The notes: a model not told the origin generated them from the letters alone. DNA of 64,000 nt from Sporosarcina quadrami (GCF_014836615.1 NZ_JACSQN010000005.1:124001-188000); one strand, 5' to 3'; positions 1 through 10,808 are shown, numbered from the stretch's first letter. A program made the numbers and translations.

Positions 1-800
<800 letters not shown>

Positions 801-851
801 TTAGTGCAAAAACTTATTTTGTCAAACATTTTCTATTGATTGGGAAGAAAT

Positions 852-881
852 GTGCTATAATTAGGAAGGATTTTAGGGGGG
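852..881 (+). promoter_or_regulatory. Extended -10 promoter and RBS of the PBP gene
   Basis: TGCTATAAT (853-861) is a good extended -10 element with no convincing -35 hexamer 17 bases upstream. An AGGGGGG ribosome binding site follows at 875-881 and sets the GTG start at 889. Transcription runs away from the tyrS leader. Confidence 0.6.
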
Positions 882-888
882 ATTAACG

Positions 889-3800
889 GTGTCTGAAAAA
901 CGAAAAAATAGGTTTAATTCAATAGAGGACAAATTTGAAGAACTACAAAAAAAAGGCTGGGCAAAAGGTGTCCGCATTACTACTGGGGTCGTATGGAACT
1001 TGTTCCTCCTTTTCATTGTCGTCGGGCTGACAATAGGCGTTTTTGCCACCTCTGTCGGAGCCGGCTATTTCGCTTCTCTTGTAGCTAAGGAACCTCTACG
1101 TTCTGGTGAAGAAATGCGTTCAACAATCTTCAATTACGAAGAGACTTCAGAAATCTACTTTGCCAACGATGTATATCTTGGCCGTGTAAATTCGGATATT
1201 GAGCGGAAAGAGACAACGCTAGACGCCATTTCGCAATTTGCAATTGATGCTGTTTTTGCCACTGAGGATGAATATTTTCAATCACACTCAGGGATTGTAC
1301 CGAAGGCAATTTTCCGCGGGCTCTTGCAGGACGTCTCAAACTCATCAAGCCAAACTGGTGGGTCTACACTTACACAACAACTTATTAAAAATCAGATTTT
1401 AACGAACGAAGTATCTTACGAACGAAAAGCAAAAGAAATTCTTTTAGCAATGAGACTTGAGCACTTCATGAATAAGGATGAAATTCTTGAAGCATACCTT
1501 AATATCATTCCCTATGGTAGAAATGCACTTGGACAAAACATTGCAGGGATTGAAACTGCTGCAGACGGTATTTTCGGGGTGAAGGCAAAAGACCTGACAC
1601 TTCCCCAAGCAGCTTATATTGCAGGAATACCACAAGCTCCTTTTGCATACACTCCGTTTTTAGGTAGCTATTATGGTGGCGGTTTAAAGAAAGAAGAGAA
1701 CCTTAAACCCGGCATCGATAGAATGAAAACAGTTCTTTTTCGCATGAAAGAAACAGGGTATATTACAAAAGAGCAATACGAAGAAGCTGTGGCGTATGAT
1801 ATTACACAAGATTTCCGTGAGAAAACGAAGCGGGCAACTGAACGTTATCCTTACGTGACTCAAGAGATTCAGAACAGAACAAAAAAAATCTTGGCAAAAA
1901 TTCTCGCTGAAAAAGATGGAATCGATCCTGAGCGCGTAGTGGAAGATAAAAAAGTAGAAGAAAAATATGAAATTCTTGCTGAACGTGAAATGCGAACAGG
2001 CGGATATAGAATTTATTCGACTATTGAACAAGACCTTTACGACAAAATGAACAAAGTGGCAGATGGCTTCGAACATTATGGATTCACGTATACGCGTGAA
2101 GAAAAGGATTATGCGACTGGAGAAGTTGTTCTTAAAGATGATCCTGTACAAGTTGGGGCAGTTATGATGGACAACACTACTGGAAGAATCCTTTCTTTCG
2201 TCGGTGGGCGGGATCATAATTTAGAGCAAACGAACCATGCAACTCAAGCTTTCAGGCAAAATGGTTCTTCCATGAAGCCGTTGCTTGTATACGCACCTGC
2301 AGTTGAATTAGGTTATATTGGCGCGGGCAGTCCCGTTGTCGATGTGAAGTTTGAAGTGCCGGACGGTGCTAATATGTGGGCGCCTTCAAACTATAATCCG
2401 GAAGTCGAAAACGGAATTATTCCTGCACGGAAAGCTCTTGCAGAATCACTTAACCTTCCGACAGCAAGACTTTATAAAGAAATTCTTGATCAGCGTCCAG
2501 CTGAATTCCTTGAGAAGATGAATTTCTCCAAATTGACACCTGGTGATTACGTAAATCCTTCTGCTTCATACGGAGGAATGTCAATTGGTGTCAGTGTAGA
2601 AGAGAATACAAACGGCTATGCCACTTTAGCAAATGGCGGTCAATTTGTTCAAACGTATATGATTGATAGAATTGAAGATATGGCAGGAAATATTATCTAT
2701 CAGCATAAGGTGGAGCCGGTGGAAGTATATAGTCCTGAAACTGCTTATATTGTTACTGATATGTTAAAAGATGTTCTTAAACCTAGAGGTACAGGCCAAC
2801 AAGTGCCGAAATATATGAACTTTAATACCGATCTTGCTGTGAAGACTGGAACGACACAAGGATATGGCGATGCATGGCTTGTCGGCTACAATCCGAATAT
2901 TACATTAGGCTTATGGTTCGGCTATTATGATAATTCTAGAAAACTCTATAAACGTGATTCGGGACAAATGCATCCGACTACACGAACGAGCATGCTTTTC
3001 GGCCAATTGATGAATGCAGCAAACGAAGTAAGACCCGATTTAGTCGGAGCAGGATCTAAATTTAAAAAGCCTGAAGGAGTTGTTACGAAAGAGTTCTGTG
3101 GTATTTCTGGATTAGCGCCTTCAGCCGAATGTAGAGCGGCAGGACTTGTCGTATCCGACCTTTTCAATTCGAAAGCGATGCTTCCGACTGAAGAGGACGA
3201 TAGCTTCGTTAGTGGGTCGTACGTATCTGTTAATGGTAGCCGTTATTTAGCACATCCTGCTACACCTTCTGAATTTATCGTTTCAGGCGGCAGAGGAGTT
3301 AGTCAAAGCTTTATTGACAGAATGCTTGGCGCATGGGGTGGAGATGCTTCCAAACTCTTCCCGCCAGGCTCTAATTACTCATCTAATGTAATTTCAGGCG
3401 CAGTGTTCCCAGCAGATGGAGTTGCTCCAGGTGCTCCAAGTTTGTCATTGAGCGATTCTACATTAGAATGGGACAATTCACCATCGAACGATGTTATCGG
3501 ATATTATGTATACCGCGATAATGAACGCATTGCGACAATTAGAGATGGAAGTGCACATTCTTTGTCTGTCGGTCCGGGAACTTATTACGTACGAGCTGTA
3601 GACATCACGGGTATGCTATCTGGCGGTTCTAACAGAGTAACTGTTAGTAGGCCTGATCCACTTCCTGTGGAAACACCGGACGATGATGACGACGATAATA
3701 GTATTCCACCTACTACTCCACCAAATAATAGTGGTGGAAACAATGGTTCTGGTGGATCTGGTGGATCCGGTGGTTCTGGTGGTTCTGGCGGTTCCGGCGG

Positions 3801-3933
3801 TTCCGGCGGTTCCGGCGGTTCCGGCGGTTCTGGCGGTTCCGGCGGTTCCGGCGGTTCCGGCGGTTCCGGCGGTTCTGGAGATAACAGTGGAGGCGGCAGT
3901 CCCCCACCTTCAGACGACGATGATGACGATTAA
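889..3933 (+). CDS. Class A penicillin-binding protein, PBP1A family, with FN3 domain and (GGS)n acidic tail
   Basis: Bifunctional peptidoglycan synthase at the outer face of the membrane: it polymerises glycan strands and cross-links stem peptides. A short cytoplasmic N-terminus precedes one membrane segment (about residues 35-60). A GT51 transglycosylase domain follows, with its catalytic Glu in TEDEYF (about 126) and the GGSTLTQQ motif near 157. The transpeptidase domain has SSMK near 461, SLN near 520 and KTGT near 651. A fibronectin type III-like domain spans about 846-922. The tail is an acidic stretch, 14 GGS units and a terminal poly-Asp. The GTG start at 889 follows an AGGGGGG site. 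FN3-tailed PBP1A proteins are common in Bacillales; the long GGS tract is the unusual part. Monocistronic, with a terminator behind it. Confidence 0.93.
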   Translation: MSEKRKNRFNSIEDKFEELQKKGWAKGVRITTGVVWNLFLLFIVVGLTIGVFATSVGAGYFASLVAKEPLRSGEEMRSTIFNYEETSEIYFANDVYLGRVNSDIERKETTLDAISQFAIDAVFATEDEYFQSHSGIVPKAIFRGLLQDVSNSSSQTGGSTLTQQLIKNQILTNEVSYERKAKEILLAMRLEHFMNKDEILEAYLNIIPYGRNALGQNIAGIETAADGIFGVKAKDLTLPQAAYIAGIPQAPFAYTPFLGSYYGGGLKKEENLKPGIDRMKTVLFRMKETGYITKEQYEEAVAYDITQDFREKTKRATERYPYVTQEIQNRTKKILAKILAEKDGIDPERVVEDKKVEEKYEILAEREMRTGGYRIYSTIEQDLYDKMNKVADGFEHYGFTYTREEKDYATGEVVLKDDPVQVGAVMMDNTTGRILSFVGGRDHNLEQTNHATQAFRQNGSSMKPLLVYAPAVELGYIGAGSPVVDVKFEVPDGANMWAPSNYNPEVENGIIPARKALAESLNLPTARLYKEILDQRPAEFLEKMNFSKLTPGDYVNPSASYGGMSIGVSVEENTNGYATLANGGQFVQTYMIDRIEDMAGNIIYQHKVEPVEVYSPETAYIVTDMLKDVLKPRGTGQQVPKYMNFNTDLAVKTGTTQGYGDAWLVGYNPNITLGLWFGYYDNSRKLYKRDSGQMHPTTRTSMLFGQLMNAANEVRPDLVGAGSKFKKPEGVVTKEFCGISGLAPSAECRAAGLVVSDLFNSKAMLPTEEDDSFVSGSYVSVNGSRYLAHPATPSEFIVSGGRGVSQSFIDRMLGAWGGDASKLFPPGSNYSSNVISGAVFPADGVAPGAPSLSLSDSTLEWDNSPSNDVIGYYVYRDNERIATIRDGSAHSLSVGPGTYYVRAVDITGMLSGGSNRVTVSRPDPLPVETPDDDDDDNSIPPTTPPNNSGGNNGSGGSGGSGGSGGSGGSGGSGGSGGSGGSGGSGGSGGSGGSGGSGDNSGGGSPPPSDDDDDD
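3751..3876 (+). repeat. Tandem 9-bp repeat, 14 units, encoding (GGS)14
   Basis: Fourteen consecutive in-frame copies of GGYGGWTCY. Units 5-8 and 10-13 are identical (GGCGGTTCC) and the outer units drift (GGTGGATCT, GGTGGTTCT). The uniform core suggests recent slippage expansion. Any change of whole units keeps the frame of the PBP tail. Confidence 0.97.
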
Positions 3934-3949
3934 TAATATTAGAAAAAAT

Positions 3950-3985
3950 AAAGGCAGTCGGAGTGGTTTCATTCCGGCTGCCTTT
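3950..3985. terminator. Bidirectional terminator between the PBP gene and acsA
   Basis: Hairpin arms AAAGGCAGTCGGA (3950-3962) and TCCGGCTGCCTTT (3973-3985) with A/T-rich flanks on both sides, between convergent genes. Confidence 0.9.
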
Positions 3986-3996
3986 ATCATTTCTAT

Positions 3997-5715
3997 TTAG
4001 TTTTCCATCGTGGATAGGTCTCCTGCTGGAAGATTAAGCTCCCATGCTTTTAGCACACGCCTCATAATTTTACCGCTTCTCGTTTTCGGGAGTTTGTTTT
4101 TAAACTCGATTTCTCGAGGTGCAGAATGTGCTGCCAATTCCTTTTTAACGTATTGTTTGATTTCATCTGCTAGTTCCTCAGACGGTTCGTATCCATCGTG
4201 AAGCGCTATAAATGCTTTTATAATTTCTCCGCGTACCGGATCTGGCTTACCGATTACACCTGCTTCCATAATCGCAGGATGTTCGAGTAGTTTGCTTTCC
4301 ACCTCAAATGGCCCAACACGCTCCCCACTAGTCATTATGACATCATCCACTCTACCTTGGAAGAAGAAGTAGCCATCTTCATCCATATAGGCTGAATCGC
4401 CCGATACATACCATTGGTCGTTCAAAAAGCATGATTCATACTTCTCTTTATTGTTCCAGATGGCGCGCATCATGGCTGGCCATCCTTTCTTAATAGCAAG
4501 GTTCCCCATTCGATTCGGTGGAAGGACATTTCCCTGATTATCCACAATTGCCGCTTCAATACCGGGTACTGGTTTCCCCATGGATCCGAGCTTGATTGGC
4601 AATGAAGCGAAATTACAAATTGTTTGGGCACCAGTTTCTGTCATCCACCATGTATCATGAATGCGTAGTTTGAACACATCCATCCCCCATCGTATGACTT
4701 CTGGATTCAATGGTTCACCGACCGAAAGAATATGTCTTAAGGAAGAAAGATCGTATTTTCCAATCGGGCCGACGCCTGCACCCATAAGCATTCTAAACGC
4801 CGTTGGAGCACTATACCAGACTGTAACGCCATATTCCTGAATTGCTTCATACCAGTTATCTGTTGAGAACCTTCCCCCAACAATCAAGGACGTTGCGCCA
4901 ACTAACATTGGAGCGAATACGCCGTATGCAGTTCCTGTCACCCAGCCAGGATCAGCCGTGCACCAAAAAACATCTTCATCTTTTAGATCTAATACCCATT
5001 TCGCTGTTTGCAATTGTTGAATCATTGCGTCTTGTACATGTAAGATGCCTTTCGGTTTTCCTGTAGATCCTGATGTGTAATGAAGTACAGTAGGAGAAAC
5101 ACGTTCAAGCCATTGGACTTGGAAAGAGGTAGATGCTTTTTTCATATGTTTATTGAAATCTATATGTTTATTATCCTCTTCAATATCTGCTCCGACTAGA
5201 TAGATTGTCTCTAAAAACGGTAATTTGTCGACTGGAACTCTTTCAAGAAGTTCTGGTGTTGTTACAAGCACTTTTGCTTCACTGTCAGCAAGTCTGTCGT
5301 ACACAGCACCTTCCATAAATGCTTCAAAGAGCGGGCCTACGATAGCTCCGATCTTCAATGCTCCAAGCATAGCGAAATATAGTTCGGGTGAGCGCGGCAT
5401 GAAGATGAAGATACGGTCCCCTTCCCCCAAAGTGGATAGGTTAGTCAAAACATTCGCGGCTTTATTGGACATTCTTTTCATATCATTATACGTATAAGCT
5501 TCCTTACGCAATTCGTCTTTATAAAAGAGAGCCACTTTGTTTTTTCGATAAGAATCCGCATGTCGGTCAACAGCTTCGTATGCTATATTGATCAGACCCG
5601 TTTCAGCCCAACTAAAATCTTTTTCGGCATCGGACCATTTAAATTTCTTTACAGTTTCATCGTAGTCTTTTAACTGGTAGTCACCTTGTAAGACCGGTAA
5701 TATCCTATTATTCAA
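3997..5715 (-). CDS. acsA: Acetyl-CoA synthetase (acetate-CoA ligase)
   Basis: Activates acetate to acetyl-CoA through acetyl-AMP; used for growth on acetate and acetoin. ANL-superfamily motifs are intact: A3 YTSGSTGKPKG, A5 WWMTETGAQ, A8 around FQGRVDDVIMTSGERVGP, and A10 KTRSGKIMRR, whose lysine is the residue acetylated by AcuA in B. subtilis. The TTG at 5715 is chosen because it gives 572 codons and an N-terminus aligning with B. subtilis AcsA, with an AAAGGATG site 9 bases upstream; the in-frame ATG codons at 5736 and 5724 lack a spaced RBS. Divergent from acuABC across about 180 bp. I see no convincing CcpA cre site there. Confidence 0.95.
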   Translation of the reverse strand: MNNRILPVLQGDYQLKDYDETVKKFKWSDAEKDFSWAETGLINIAYEAVDRHADSYRKNKVALFYKDELRKEAYTYNDMKRMSNKAANVLTNLSTLGEGDRIFIFMPRSPELYFAMLGALKIGAIVGPLFEAFMEGAVYDRLADSEAKVLVTTPELLERVPVDKLPFLETIYLVGADIEEDNKHIDFNKHMKKASTSFQVQWLERVSPTVLHYTSGSTGKPKGILHVQDAMIQQLQTAKWVLDLKDEDVFWCTADPGWVTGTAYGVFAPMLVGATSLIVGGRFSTDNWYEAIQEYGVTVWYSAPTAFRMLMGAGVGPIGKYDLSSLRHILSVGEPLNPEVIRWGMDVFKLRIHDTWWMTETGAQTICNFASLPIKLGSMGKPVPGIEAAIVDNQGNVLPPNRMGNLAIKKGWPAMMRAIWNNKEKYESCFLNDQWYVSGDSAYMDEDGYFFFQGRVDDVIMTSGERVGPFEVESKLLEHPAIMEAGVIGKPDPVRGEIIKAFIALHDGYEPSEELADEIKQYVKKELAAHSAPREIEFKNKLPKTRSGKIMRRVLKAWELNLPAGDLSTMEN

Positions 5716-5893
5716 ATCTATCATCCTTTCATCCAACGTTTAACCATTTTAATTCTACAGCAACTTTTCTTTATTGGCTAATAAATTACTATTTTTAGTA
5801 TTATCGTTTAATTACTATTAATAATTTCACAGCACGAAGCAATCTTGTTGTATACTAAGTTCAGGATGACTTATTAGTAGGACGGTGAAAGTT

Positions 5894-6526
5894 GTGGATC
5901 ATATTAAAATATATAATGCAATAGAAGTTAAACATAGGAATGGCAACGTCATTATTGAAGGACCTATTCCACGCTCTGAATTGGAGAGTTATGAATTCCA
6001 TAAGGATCTGACTGCCTTCAGGCAACCTGAACAACAGCACAAAGCTTTAATTGACATTGCAGATTTACCTGAGGGTAGAATTATTATCGTCCGCGATATG
6101 AATGAAATAGTTGGCTATGCAACTTTCCTGTATCCTGACCCATTGGAAAGATGGTCACAAGGCAATATGAAAAATCTTATTGAACTAGGTGCAATCGAAG
6201 TCATTCCGAAATATAGGAGTGGCGGCGTTGGTAAAGCTTTACTGGAGGTTTCCATGATGGATGATGCGATGGAAGACTATATCGTCATCACGACAGAATA
6301 TTACTGGCATTGGGACTTAAAAGGTACGAAATTGAATGTGTGGGAATATAGAAAAGTGATGGAAAAGATGATGAATGCAGGCGGGTTGGAATATTACGCA
6401 ACGGATGACCCGGAAATCAGTTCTCATCCGGCGAATTGCTTAATGGCAAAGATCGGTAGTAGAGTGGATCAAGCTTCCGTCCAGCAATTTGACAGTTTGC
6501 GATTTATGAACCGTTTTATGTACTAA
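5894..6526 (+). CDS. acuA: Acetoin utilisation protein AcuA, protein acetyltransferase acting on AcsA
   Basis: GNAT-family lysine acetyltransferase which, in B. subtilis, acetylates and inactivates acetyl-CoA synthetase. The sequence carries the family's characteristic stretches YEFHKDLTAFR, YLYPDPLERWS, IELGAIEV, TEYYWHWDLKG and EISSHPANCLMA, and the acetyl-CoA binding region (about 100-120). The GTG at 5894 gives MDHIKIYN and 210 residues, the length of B. subtilis AcuA, with AGGAC about 10 bases upstream; the GTG at 5885 is an alternative. First gene of acuABC, facing away from its target acsA. A TATACT -10 lies near 5852. Confidence 0.95.
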   Translation: MDHIKIYNAIEVKHRNGNVIIEGPIPRSELESYEFHKDLTAFRQPEQQHKALIDIADLPEGRIIIVRDMNEIVGYATFLYPDPLERWSQGNMKNLIELGAIEVIPKYRSGGVGKALLEVSMMDDAMEDYIVITTEYYWHWDLKGTKLNVWEYRKVMEKMMNAGGLEYYATDDPEISSHPANCLMAKIGSRVDQASVQQFDSLRFMNRFMY

Positions 6527-6542
6527 TAGGAGGCGTAACAAT

Positions 6543-7190
6543 ATGTTAATCGAAGAAATTATGAAACGGAAAGTTATTGCATTATCAGCAGAGCATACAG
6601 TGTCTGATGCTCTCTCTATCATGCTCGAACATAATATTAGACACCTACCAATAGTGGATGATGCAGAAGAGCTTATCGGTGTGATTACCGATCGGGACTT
6701 AAAGAAAGCGGTCCCTTCCATCTATTCTGACAAGAAAGATGTAAACGTTTTCACGATTCCACTTAGTGATGTAATGACCATAAATCCAATTTGTGGACAC
6801 CCAATGGATTTTGTAGAAGAAGCAGCGGTCATATTTTATGATCATCAAATTGGCTGTCTTCCTATTGTGTCCCATAATAAGCTTGTCGGAATCATTACTG
6901 AAACCGATCTACTTTATAAATATATCGAACTGACTGGCGCCCATCAACCAGGCTCACAAATCGAAGTACGCGTACCGAATATTCCCGGGATCCTGTTTGA
7001 AGTATCCAAAGTTTTTCACGAACACAAAATGAACATACTAAGTGTCCTAGTGTATCCAGATAAGATTAATGAAGATAATAAAATATTAGTCATTCGTGTC
7101 AAAACAATGAATCCTCTGAACGTTATTACTGGTTTGCGGAATAGCGGATTTGAAGTGCTCTGGCCGAATGTACCAGGCATCAGCCAATGA
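6543..7190 (+). CDS. acuB: Acetoin utilisation protein AcuB (CBS pair plus ACT domain)
   Basis: Two CBS domains (about residues 7-60 and 78-135) form a Bateman module likely to bind an adenine nucleotide. A C-terminal ACT domain follows (about 141-205, beginning IEVRVPNIPGILFEV). In B. subtilis the gene is part of the acuABC operon; its biochemical role is not settled, and a sensor linking nucleotide or ligand levels to the AcuA/AcuC cycle is inference. A good AGGAGG site precedes the ATG at 6543. It follows acuA by 16 bases and overlaps acuC by four (ATGA). Confidence 0.94.
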   Translation: MLIEEIMKRKVIALSAEHTVSDALSIMLEHNIRHLPIVDDAEELIGVITDRDLKKAVPSIYSDKKDVNVFTIPLSDVMTINPICGHPMDFVEEAAVIFYDHQIGCLPIVSHNKLVGIITETDLLYKYIELTGAHQPGSQIEVRVPNIPGILFEVSKVFHEHKMNILSVLVYPDKINEDNKILVIRVKTMNPLNVITGLRNSGFEVLWPNVPGISQ

Positions 7191-8347
7191 AAAAAGAGGC
7201 TGTATTCATTTATTCGAAGGAGCAACTTGGATACTCTTTTTCGGATACACACCCTTTCAATCAAAAACGGATTGTGCTGACATTGGATTTACTAAAAAAA
7301 ATGGGAGCCATAACAGATGCGGATATTATCGCACCAAGGATTGCTACTGACGAGGAACTATTATTGGCGCATGAATCTAAGTATATTGAAATCGTCAAAA
7401 AAGCTGGCCGAGGTGAAATTAGCAATGAAGTTGGATCCGTTTACGGAATCGGAACGGAAGATACACCTATCTTTAAAAATATGCATGAAGCGAGTGCAAT
7501 GCTCGTCGGTAGTACGTTGACAGCTGTGGATGAAGTGATGGAAGGACGATCGAGATACGCATTAAATCTCGGTGGTGGATTACATCATGGATTTCAAGGA
7601 AAAGCTTCTGGATTTTGTGTCTACAATGACAGCTCTGTCGCTATAAAGTATATGCAAAAGAAGTATAATGCTCGCGTTTTGTATATAGATACTGATGCTC
7701 ACCACGGTGATGGCGTGCAGTGGACCTTTTACGATGACCCTAACGTATGCACATTGTCCATTCATGAAACAGGTCGCTATCTCTTCCCAGGTACAGGCAA
7801 CATTACAGAACGGGGCAATGGGGAAGGATATGGGACGTCCTTTAATTTCCCGATTGACGCTTTCACAGAAGACGATTCTTTCCTCGAGGTTTATAAAACA
7901 GCGATTGAAGAAGTAACTGCTTACTTCAAACCTGACGTTATCCTCACGCAGAACGGTGCGGATGCCCATTACTTCGATCCATTGACACACCTTTATGGAA
8001 CGATGACTATATTCGAACAAATTCCACGTATTGCACGAGATATCGCAAATCGCTATTGTGACGGAAAGTGGATTGCGGTCGGCGGCGGAGGCTATGACAT
8101 TTGGAGAGTTGTACCAAGAGCTTGGGCACAGATCTGGTTAGCTATGATAGGAAAACCAGCTCCGACAGGCACATTGCCCGCCGAATGGTTGCAAGCATGG
8201 CAGAATGAGTCACCTGTTCCTTTTATCGCATCGTGGCAAGATCCAAATCCTTTGTATGAAGCGATACCACGAAAACAGGAAATTACAGAGAAGAATACTC
8301 AGATGTTGAAACGGGCATTACAAATCGTCCGGAATAATTCATTTTAA
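7187..8347 (+). CDS. acuC: AcuC, HDAC-like protein deacetylase
   Basis: Zn-dependent arginase/deacetylase-fold enzyme related to class I histone deacetylases. In B. subtilis it removes acetyl groups from AcsA, reversing AcuA. The catalytic His pair is seen in GGGLHHGFQGKA (about 125-136), metal ligands in DTDAHHGDG (about 168-176), a further Asp in NGADAH (about 262) and the Gly-rich loop GGGGYD near 299. Length 386 matches the family. The start overlaps the acuB stop, so translation is probably coupled. A strong stem-loop terminator follows. Confidence 0.95.
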   Translation: MKKEAVFIYSKEQLGYSFSDTHPFNQKRIVLTLDLLKKMGAITDADIIAPRIATDEELLLAHESKYIEIVKKAGRGEISNEVGSVYGIGTEDTPIFKNMHEASAMLVGSTLTAVDEVMEGRSRYALNLGGGLHHGFQGKASGFCVYNDSSVAIKYMQKKYNARVLYIDTDAHHGDGVQWTFYDDPNVCTLSIHETGRYLFPGTGNITERGNGEGYGTSFNFPIDAFTEDDSFLEVYKTAIEEVTAYFKPDVILTQNGADAHYFDPLTHLYGTMTIFEQIPRIARDIANRYCDGKWIAVGGGGYDIWRVVPRAWAQIWLAMIGKPAPTGTLPAEWLQAWQNESPVPFIASWQDPNPLYEAIPRKQEITEKNTQMLKRALQIVRNNSF

Positions 8348-8374
8348 CGAACTAACCAAGCGGATAATAAAAAA

Positions 8375-8416
8375 AAGAAGCGGGATCGTCAATCACATTG
8401 ACAGTTCCCCCTTCTT
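8375..8416. terminator. Bidirectional terminator between acuC and ccpA
   Basis: Interrupted hairpin AAGAAG-GGGA-GTCAAT / ATTGAC-TCCC-CTTCTT with an upstream A tract and downstream T-containing sequence, between convergent genes. Confidence 0.82.
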
Positions 8417-8443
8417 AAAATGCTTTCAACAGCAGTGTATATA

Positions 8444-9442
8444 TTACTTTGTTGATTGACGTTCCTCCATGCGATATGGCAAGAGGACATTCGATTCGGT
8501 AACTTCTTCACCATTCATCATTTTAGTCAACAGTCGCATCGACACCGCCCCTAAATCATAAAGCGGTACAACGATCGATGTTAACTGCGGTCTAACAGCT
8601 CGCGACAATAACGTATGTTGGAAACATATAATTTCAATATCATCTGGTATGGAATAACCATCATCGCGAATTCCATTCATCATTCCAACAGCAATATCGT
8701 CGTTACCTGCGAATATAGCGGTAGGCTTTTCATCCAACTGACGCAGAATTCTCCATTTTTCGTACGCATCATCGTACGTATTATCTGTTTCGATGAAGTA
8801 CTCTTCGTAAACTGGTAACCCGGCTTCTTTAATTGCACGTTCGTAACCGACCTTTTTACAATAGCGGTTAATATCTCTAGTAAGTGGTCCTGATACATGT
8901 GAAATACGCGTATGACCATTATCAATCAATTTTTTCACTGCATCATATGCTGCTTGTTCATGATCAATATTGACCGTCGCCAAGTCGGTGGAAGAATCCA
9001 ATGTACCTGCTAAAACAATCGGTACGTTAGCTGTCGACATCTCTTTTTTAATTTCTTCGGAAAGTGAATCACTCATGAAGATGAGACCATCCACTTGCTT
9101 ACCAAGCAAATCGTCGAAGAGTTCCATTTCTCTCGTCATCCGCTTATCCGAGTTGGAGAGTATAATATTGTATTCATACATCGTAGCGATATCGGCAATA
9201 CCACGCGATAATTCTGCGTAGTAACTTTTTGAAATATCGGGAACGATAACTCCGATAGTTGTTGTTTTTTTACTTGCAAGCCCTCTTGCCACTGCATTCG
9301 GTCGGTAGCCAAGCCTTTCAATGCAATCGAGAACTTTTTTACGTGTCGCAGGCTTTACATTCTGATTCCCGTTGACGACACGTGAAACGGTAGCCATTGA
9401 AACGTTAGCTTCTCTGGCAACGTCATAAATCGTTATGGACAT
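8444..9442 (-). CDS. ccpA: Catabolite control protein A
   Basis: LacI/GalR-family regulator that binds cre sites with HPr-Ser-P as corepressor. The N-terminal helix-turn-helix and hinge are nearly canonical: [20 protein letters not shown], then [14 protein letters not shown]. The periplasmic-binding-protein-like core has IGVIVPDIS and the C-terminal [20 protein letters not shown]. The ATG at 9442 has an AAGGAG site (9451-9456) eight bases upstream; the in-frame ATG at 9460 lies upstream of this site and is rejected. Length 332 fits the family (B. subtilis 334). In B. subtilis motPS separates ccpA from acuC; those genes are absent here. Confidence 0.96.
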   Translation of the reverse strand: MSITIYDVAREANVSMATVSRVVNGNQNVKPATRKKVLDCIERLGYRPNAVARGLASKKTTTIGVIVPDISKSYYAELSRGIADIATMYEYNIILSNSDKRMTREMELFDDLLGKQVDGLIFMSDSLSEEIKKEMSTANVPIVLAGTLDSSTDLATVNIDHEQAAYDAVKKLIDNGHTRISHVSGPLTRDINRYCKKVGYERAIKEAGLPVYEEYFIETDNTYDDAYEKWRILRQLDEKPTAIFAGNDDIAVGMMNGIRDDGYSIPDDIEIICFQHTLLSRAVRPQLTSIVVPLYDLGAVSMRLLTKMMNGEEVTESNVLLPYRMEERQSTK

Positions 9443-9503
9443 TGTCTTATCTCCTTCCATTCAATGTAATATGTATACGCTTCCCCCTAGTATAAACAAA
9501 ACA

Positions 9504-9524
9504 CCGGATCCTTAAAAGGTCCGG
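9504..9524 (-). terminator. Terminator behind aroA
   Basis: Minus-strand hairpin CCGGACCTTTTAAGGATCCGG followed by GTGTTTTGTTTAT. It sits between aroA and ccpA on the same strand. A TATACT (9488-9493 on the complement) downstream suggests ccpA also has its own promoter. Confidence 0.7.
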
Positions 9525-9561
9525 CGCCATTTGCAGAACAATGAAAATGATAAATCTTCAT

Positions 9562-10644
9562 TTAAACTGTTTGGTGCGTGTTCATGAAACGTTGAATCTC
9601 TTTGTAGAATTCATCGAACTGTGGAATATCCATCTGCTGTGCTGAGTCTGACAAAGCAACTGCTGGATCTGGATGTACTTCAGCCATAACACCATCTGCG
9701 CCGACTGCAATTGCAGCTTTAGCTGTTGGCAACAACAAGTCTTTTCGACCTGTTGAGTGTGTAACGTCCACGAATACAGGCAAATGTGTTTCCTGTTTAA
9801 GAATTGGAACAGCTGAAATGTCAAGCGTATTTCGCGTCGCACGTTCATATGTACGAATACCGCGTTCACATAGCATAATCTGGCTATTTCCTTTTGAAAT
9901 AATATATTCAGCAGCGTTAATGAATTCGTCAATCGTAGCAGCTAAACCGCGTTTGAGAAGGACAGGCTTATTCACCATTCCTGCTTCTTTTAACAGTTCA
10001 AAGTTCTGCATATTACGTGCACCGATTTGGATAACATCGATATATTCTAATGCTTCTTCCAAATGCGATGGTGTAATGATTTCTGTAACGATTGAAAGAC
10101 CTGTTTCATCTGCTACTCGCTTTAAAATTTTTAATCCTTCAAGGCCTAAGCCCTGGAAGTCATAAGGTGATGTGCGGGGTTTGTAAGCTCCACCTCTCAT
10201 CATCGTCAGCCCTTTTGCTTTAATGGACTTGGCAACTGCAAGAACCTGTTCATAAGATTCAACTGCACAAGGACCAAATATGAACGTCTGCTCCCCATTC
10301 CCAATTTTGTGACCATTAACATCAACAATCGTATCTTCAGGCTTACGTTGACGTGATACTAGTAAAGCATTACGCTGCTCGTCTTCTTGGATTTCAAGTG
10401 CCGACATGAAGATCCCTTTAAAGATCTGTTCCAATATACCATTCGGAATTGGTCCTTTGTTCGATTCCACTAAGGCATTAAGCATTTCCCTCTCGCGGAT
10501 AGGATCGTATCTGTTAACACCTTGCTTCTCTTTTACTTTACCAATACTTTGTACAACTTTCGTACGTTCATTGATTAAATCTAAAATCTTCGTATTCAAC
10601 TCAGTTACCGAACTTCTCAATTGCTCTAAATCATTCTGTTTCAT
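9562..10644 (-). CDS. aroA: Bifunctional chorismate mutase / DAHP synthase
   Basis: Catalyses the first committed shikimate step, condensing PEP and erythrose-4-phosphate. The N-terminal AroQ-type chorismate mutase domain (about residues 1-85) usually acts as the prephenate/chorismate sensor. The class I-beta DAHP synthase barrel follows, with GPCAVES near 117, [19 protein letters not shown] near 140, IGARNMQNF and the [11 protein letters not shown] metal site. The ATG at 10644 has GGAGAG six bases upstream; the ATG at 10665 is upstream of that site. Same strand and neighbour of ccpA as in B. subtilis. The B. subtilis name aroA should not be confused with E. coli aroA. Confidence 0.95.
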   Translation of the reverse strand: MKQNDLEQLRSSVTELNTKILDLINERTKVVQSIGKVKEKQGVNRYDPIREREMLNALVESNKGPIPNGILEQIFKGIFMSALEIQEDEQRNALLVSRQRKPEDTIVDVNGHKIGNGEQTFIFGPCAVESYEQVLAVAKSIKAKGLTMMRGGAYKPRTSPYDFQGLGLEGLKILKRVADETGLSIVTEIITPSHLEEALEYIDVIQIGARNMQNFELLKEAGMVNKPVLLKRGLAATIDEFINAAEYIISKGNSQIMLCERGIRTYERATRNTLDISAVPILKQETHLPVFVDVTHSTGRKDLLLPTAKAAIAVGADGVMAEVHPDPAVALSDSAQQMDIPQFDEFYKEIQRFMNTHQTV

Positions 10645-10808
10645 CAATAACTCTCCTCCCCGCACACATCATTCCCTTTTCGAAGTGGGAAATCTATGTT
10701 ACATTTTTATATAATAGTCCAAGTATAAAGAATAGCTTTTGAAAAGTCACGTCATTTCTGCAATTTGTCAAAAGTTCGCATTATTTGACGATGAAAGGGT
10801 GCATTAAT

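Noticed and set aside
1684..2217. 177-codon minus-strand frame inside the PBP gene
   Set aside because: Antisense shadow of the catalytic domains, with Phe-rich composition.
3751..3876. CRISPR-like periodicity
   Set aside because: Units are 9 bp and contiguous without spacers; this is a coding tandem repeat.
3683..4000. Open frames on both strands across the GGS repeat of the PBP gene
   Set aside because: They are translations of the same 9-bp repeat in other frames (Ala-Val-Pro and Arg-Asn-Arg runs), with no RBS.
5716..5893. CcpA cre site between acsA and acuA
   Set aside because: TTAAACGTTGGA-like sequence is present but matches the consensus too poorly to claim.
7580..8020. 146-codon minus-strand frame inside acuC
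   Set aside because: Antisense to conserved deacetylase motifs; no RBS.
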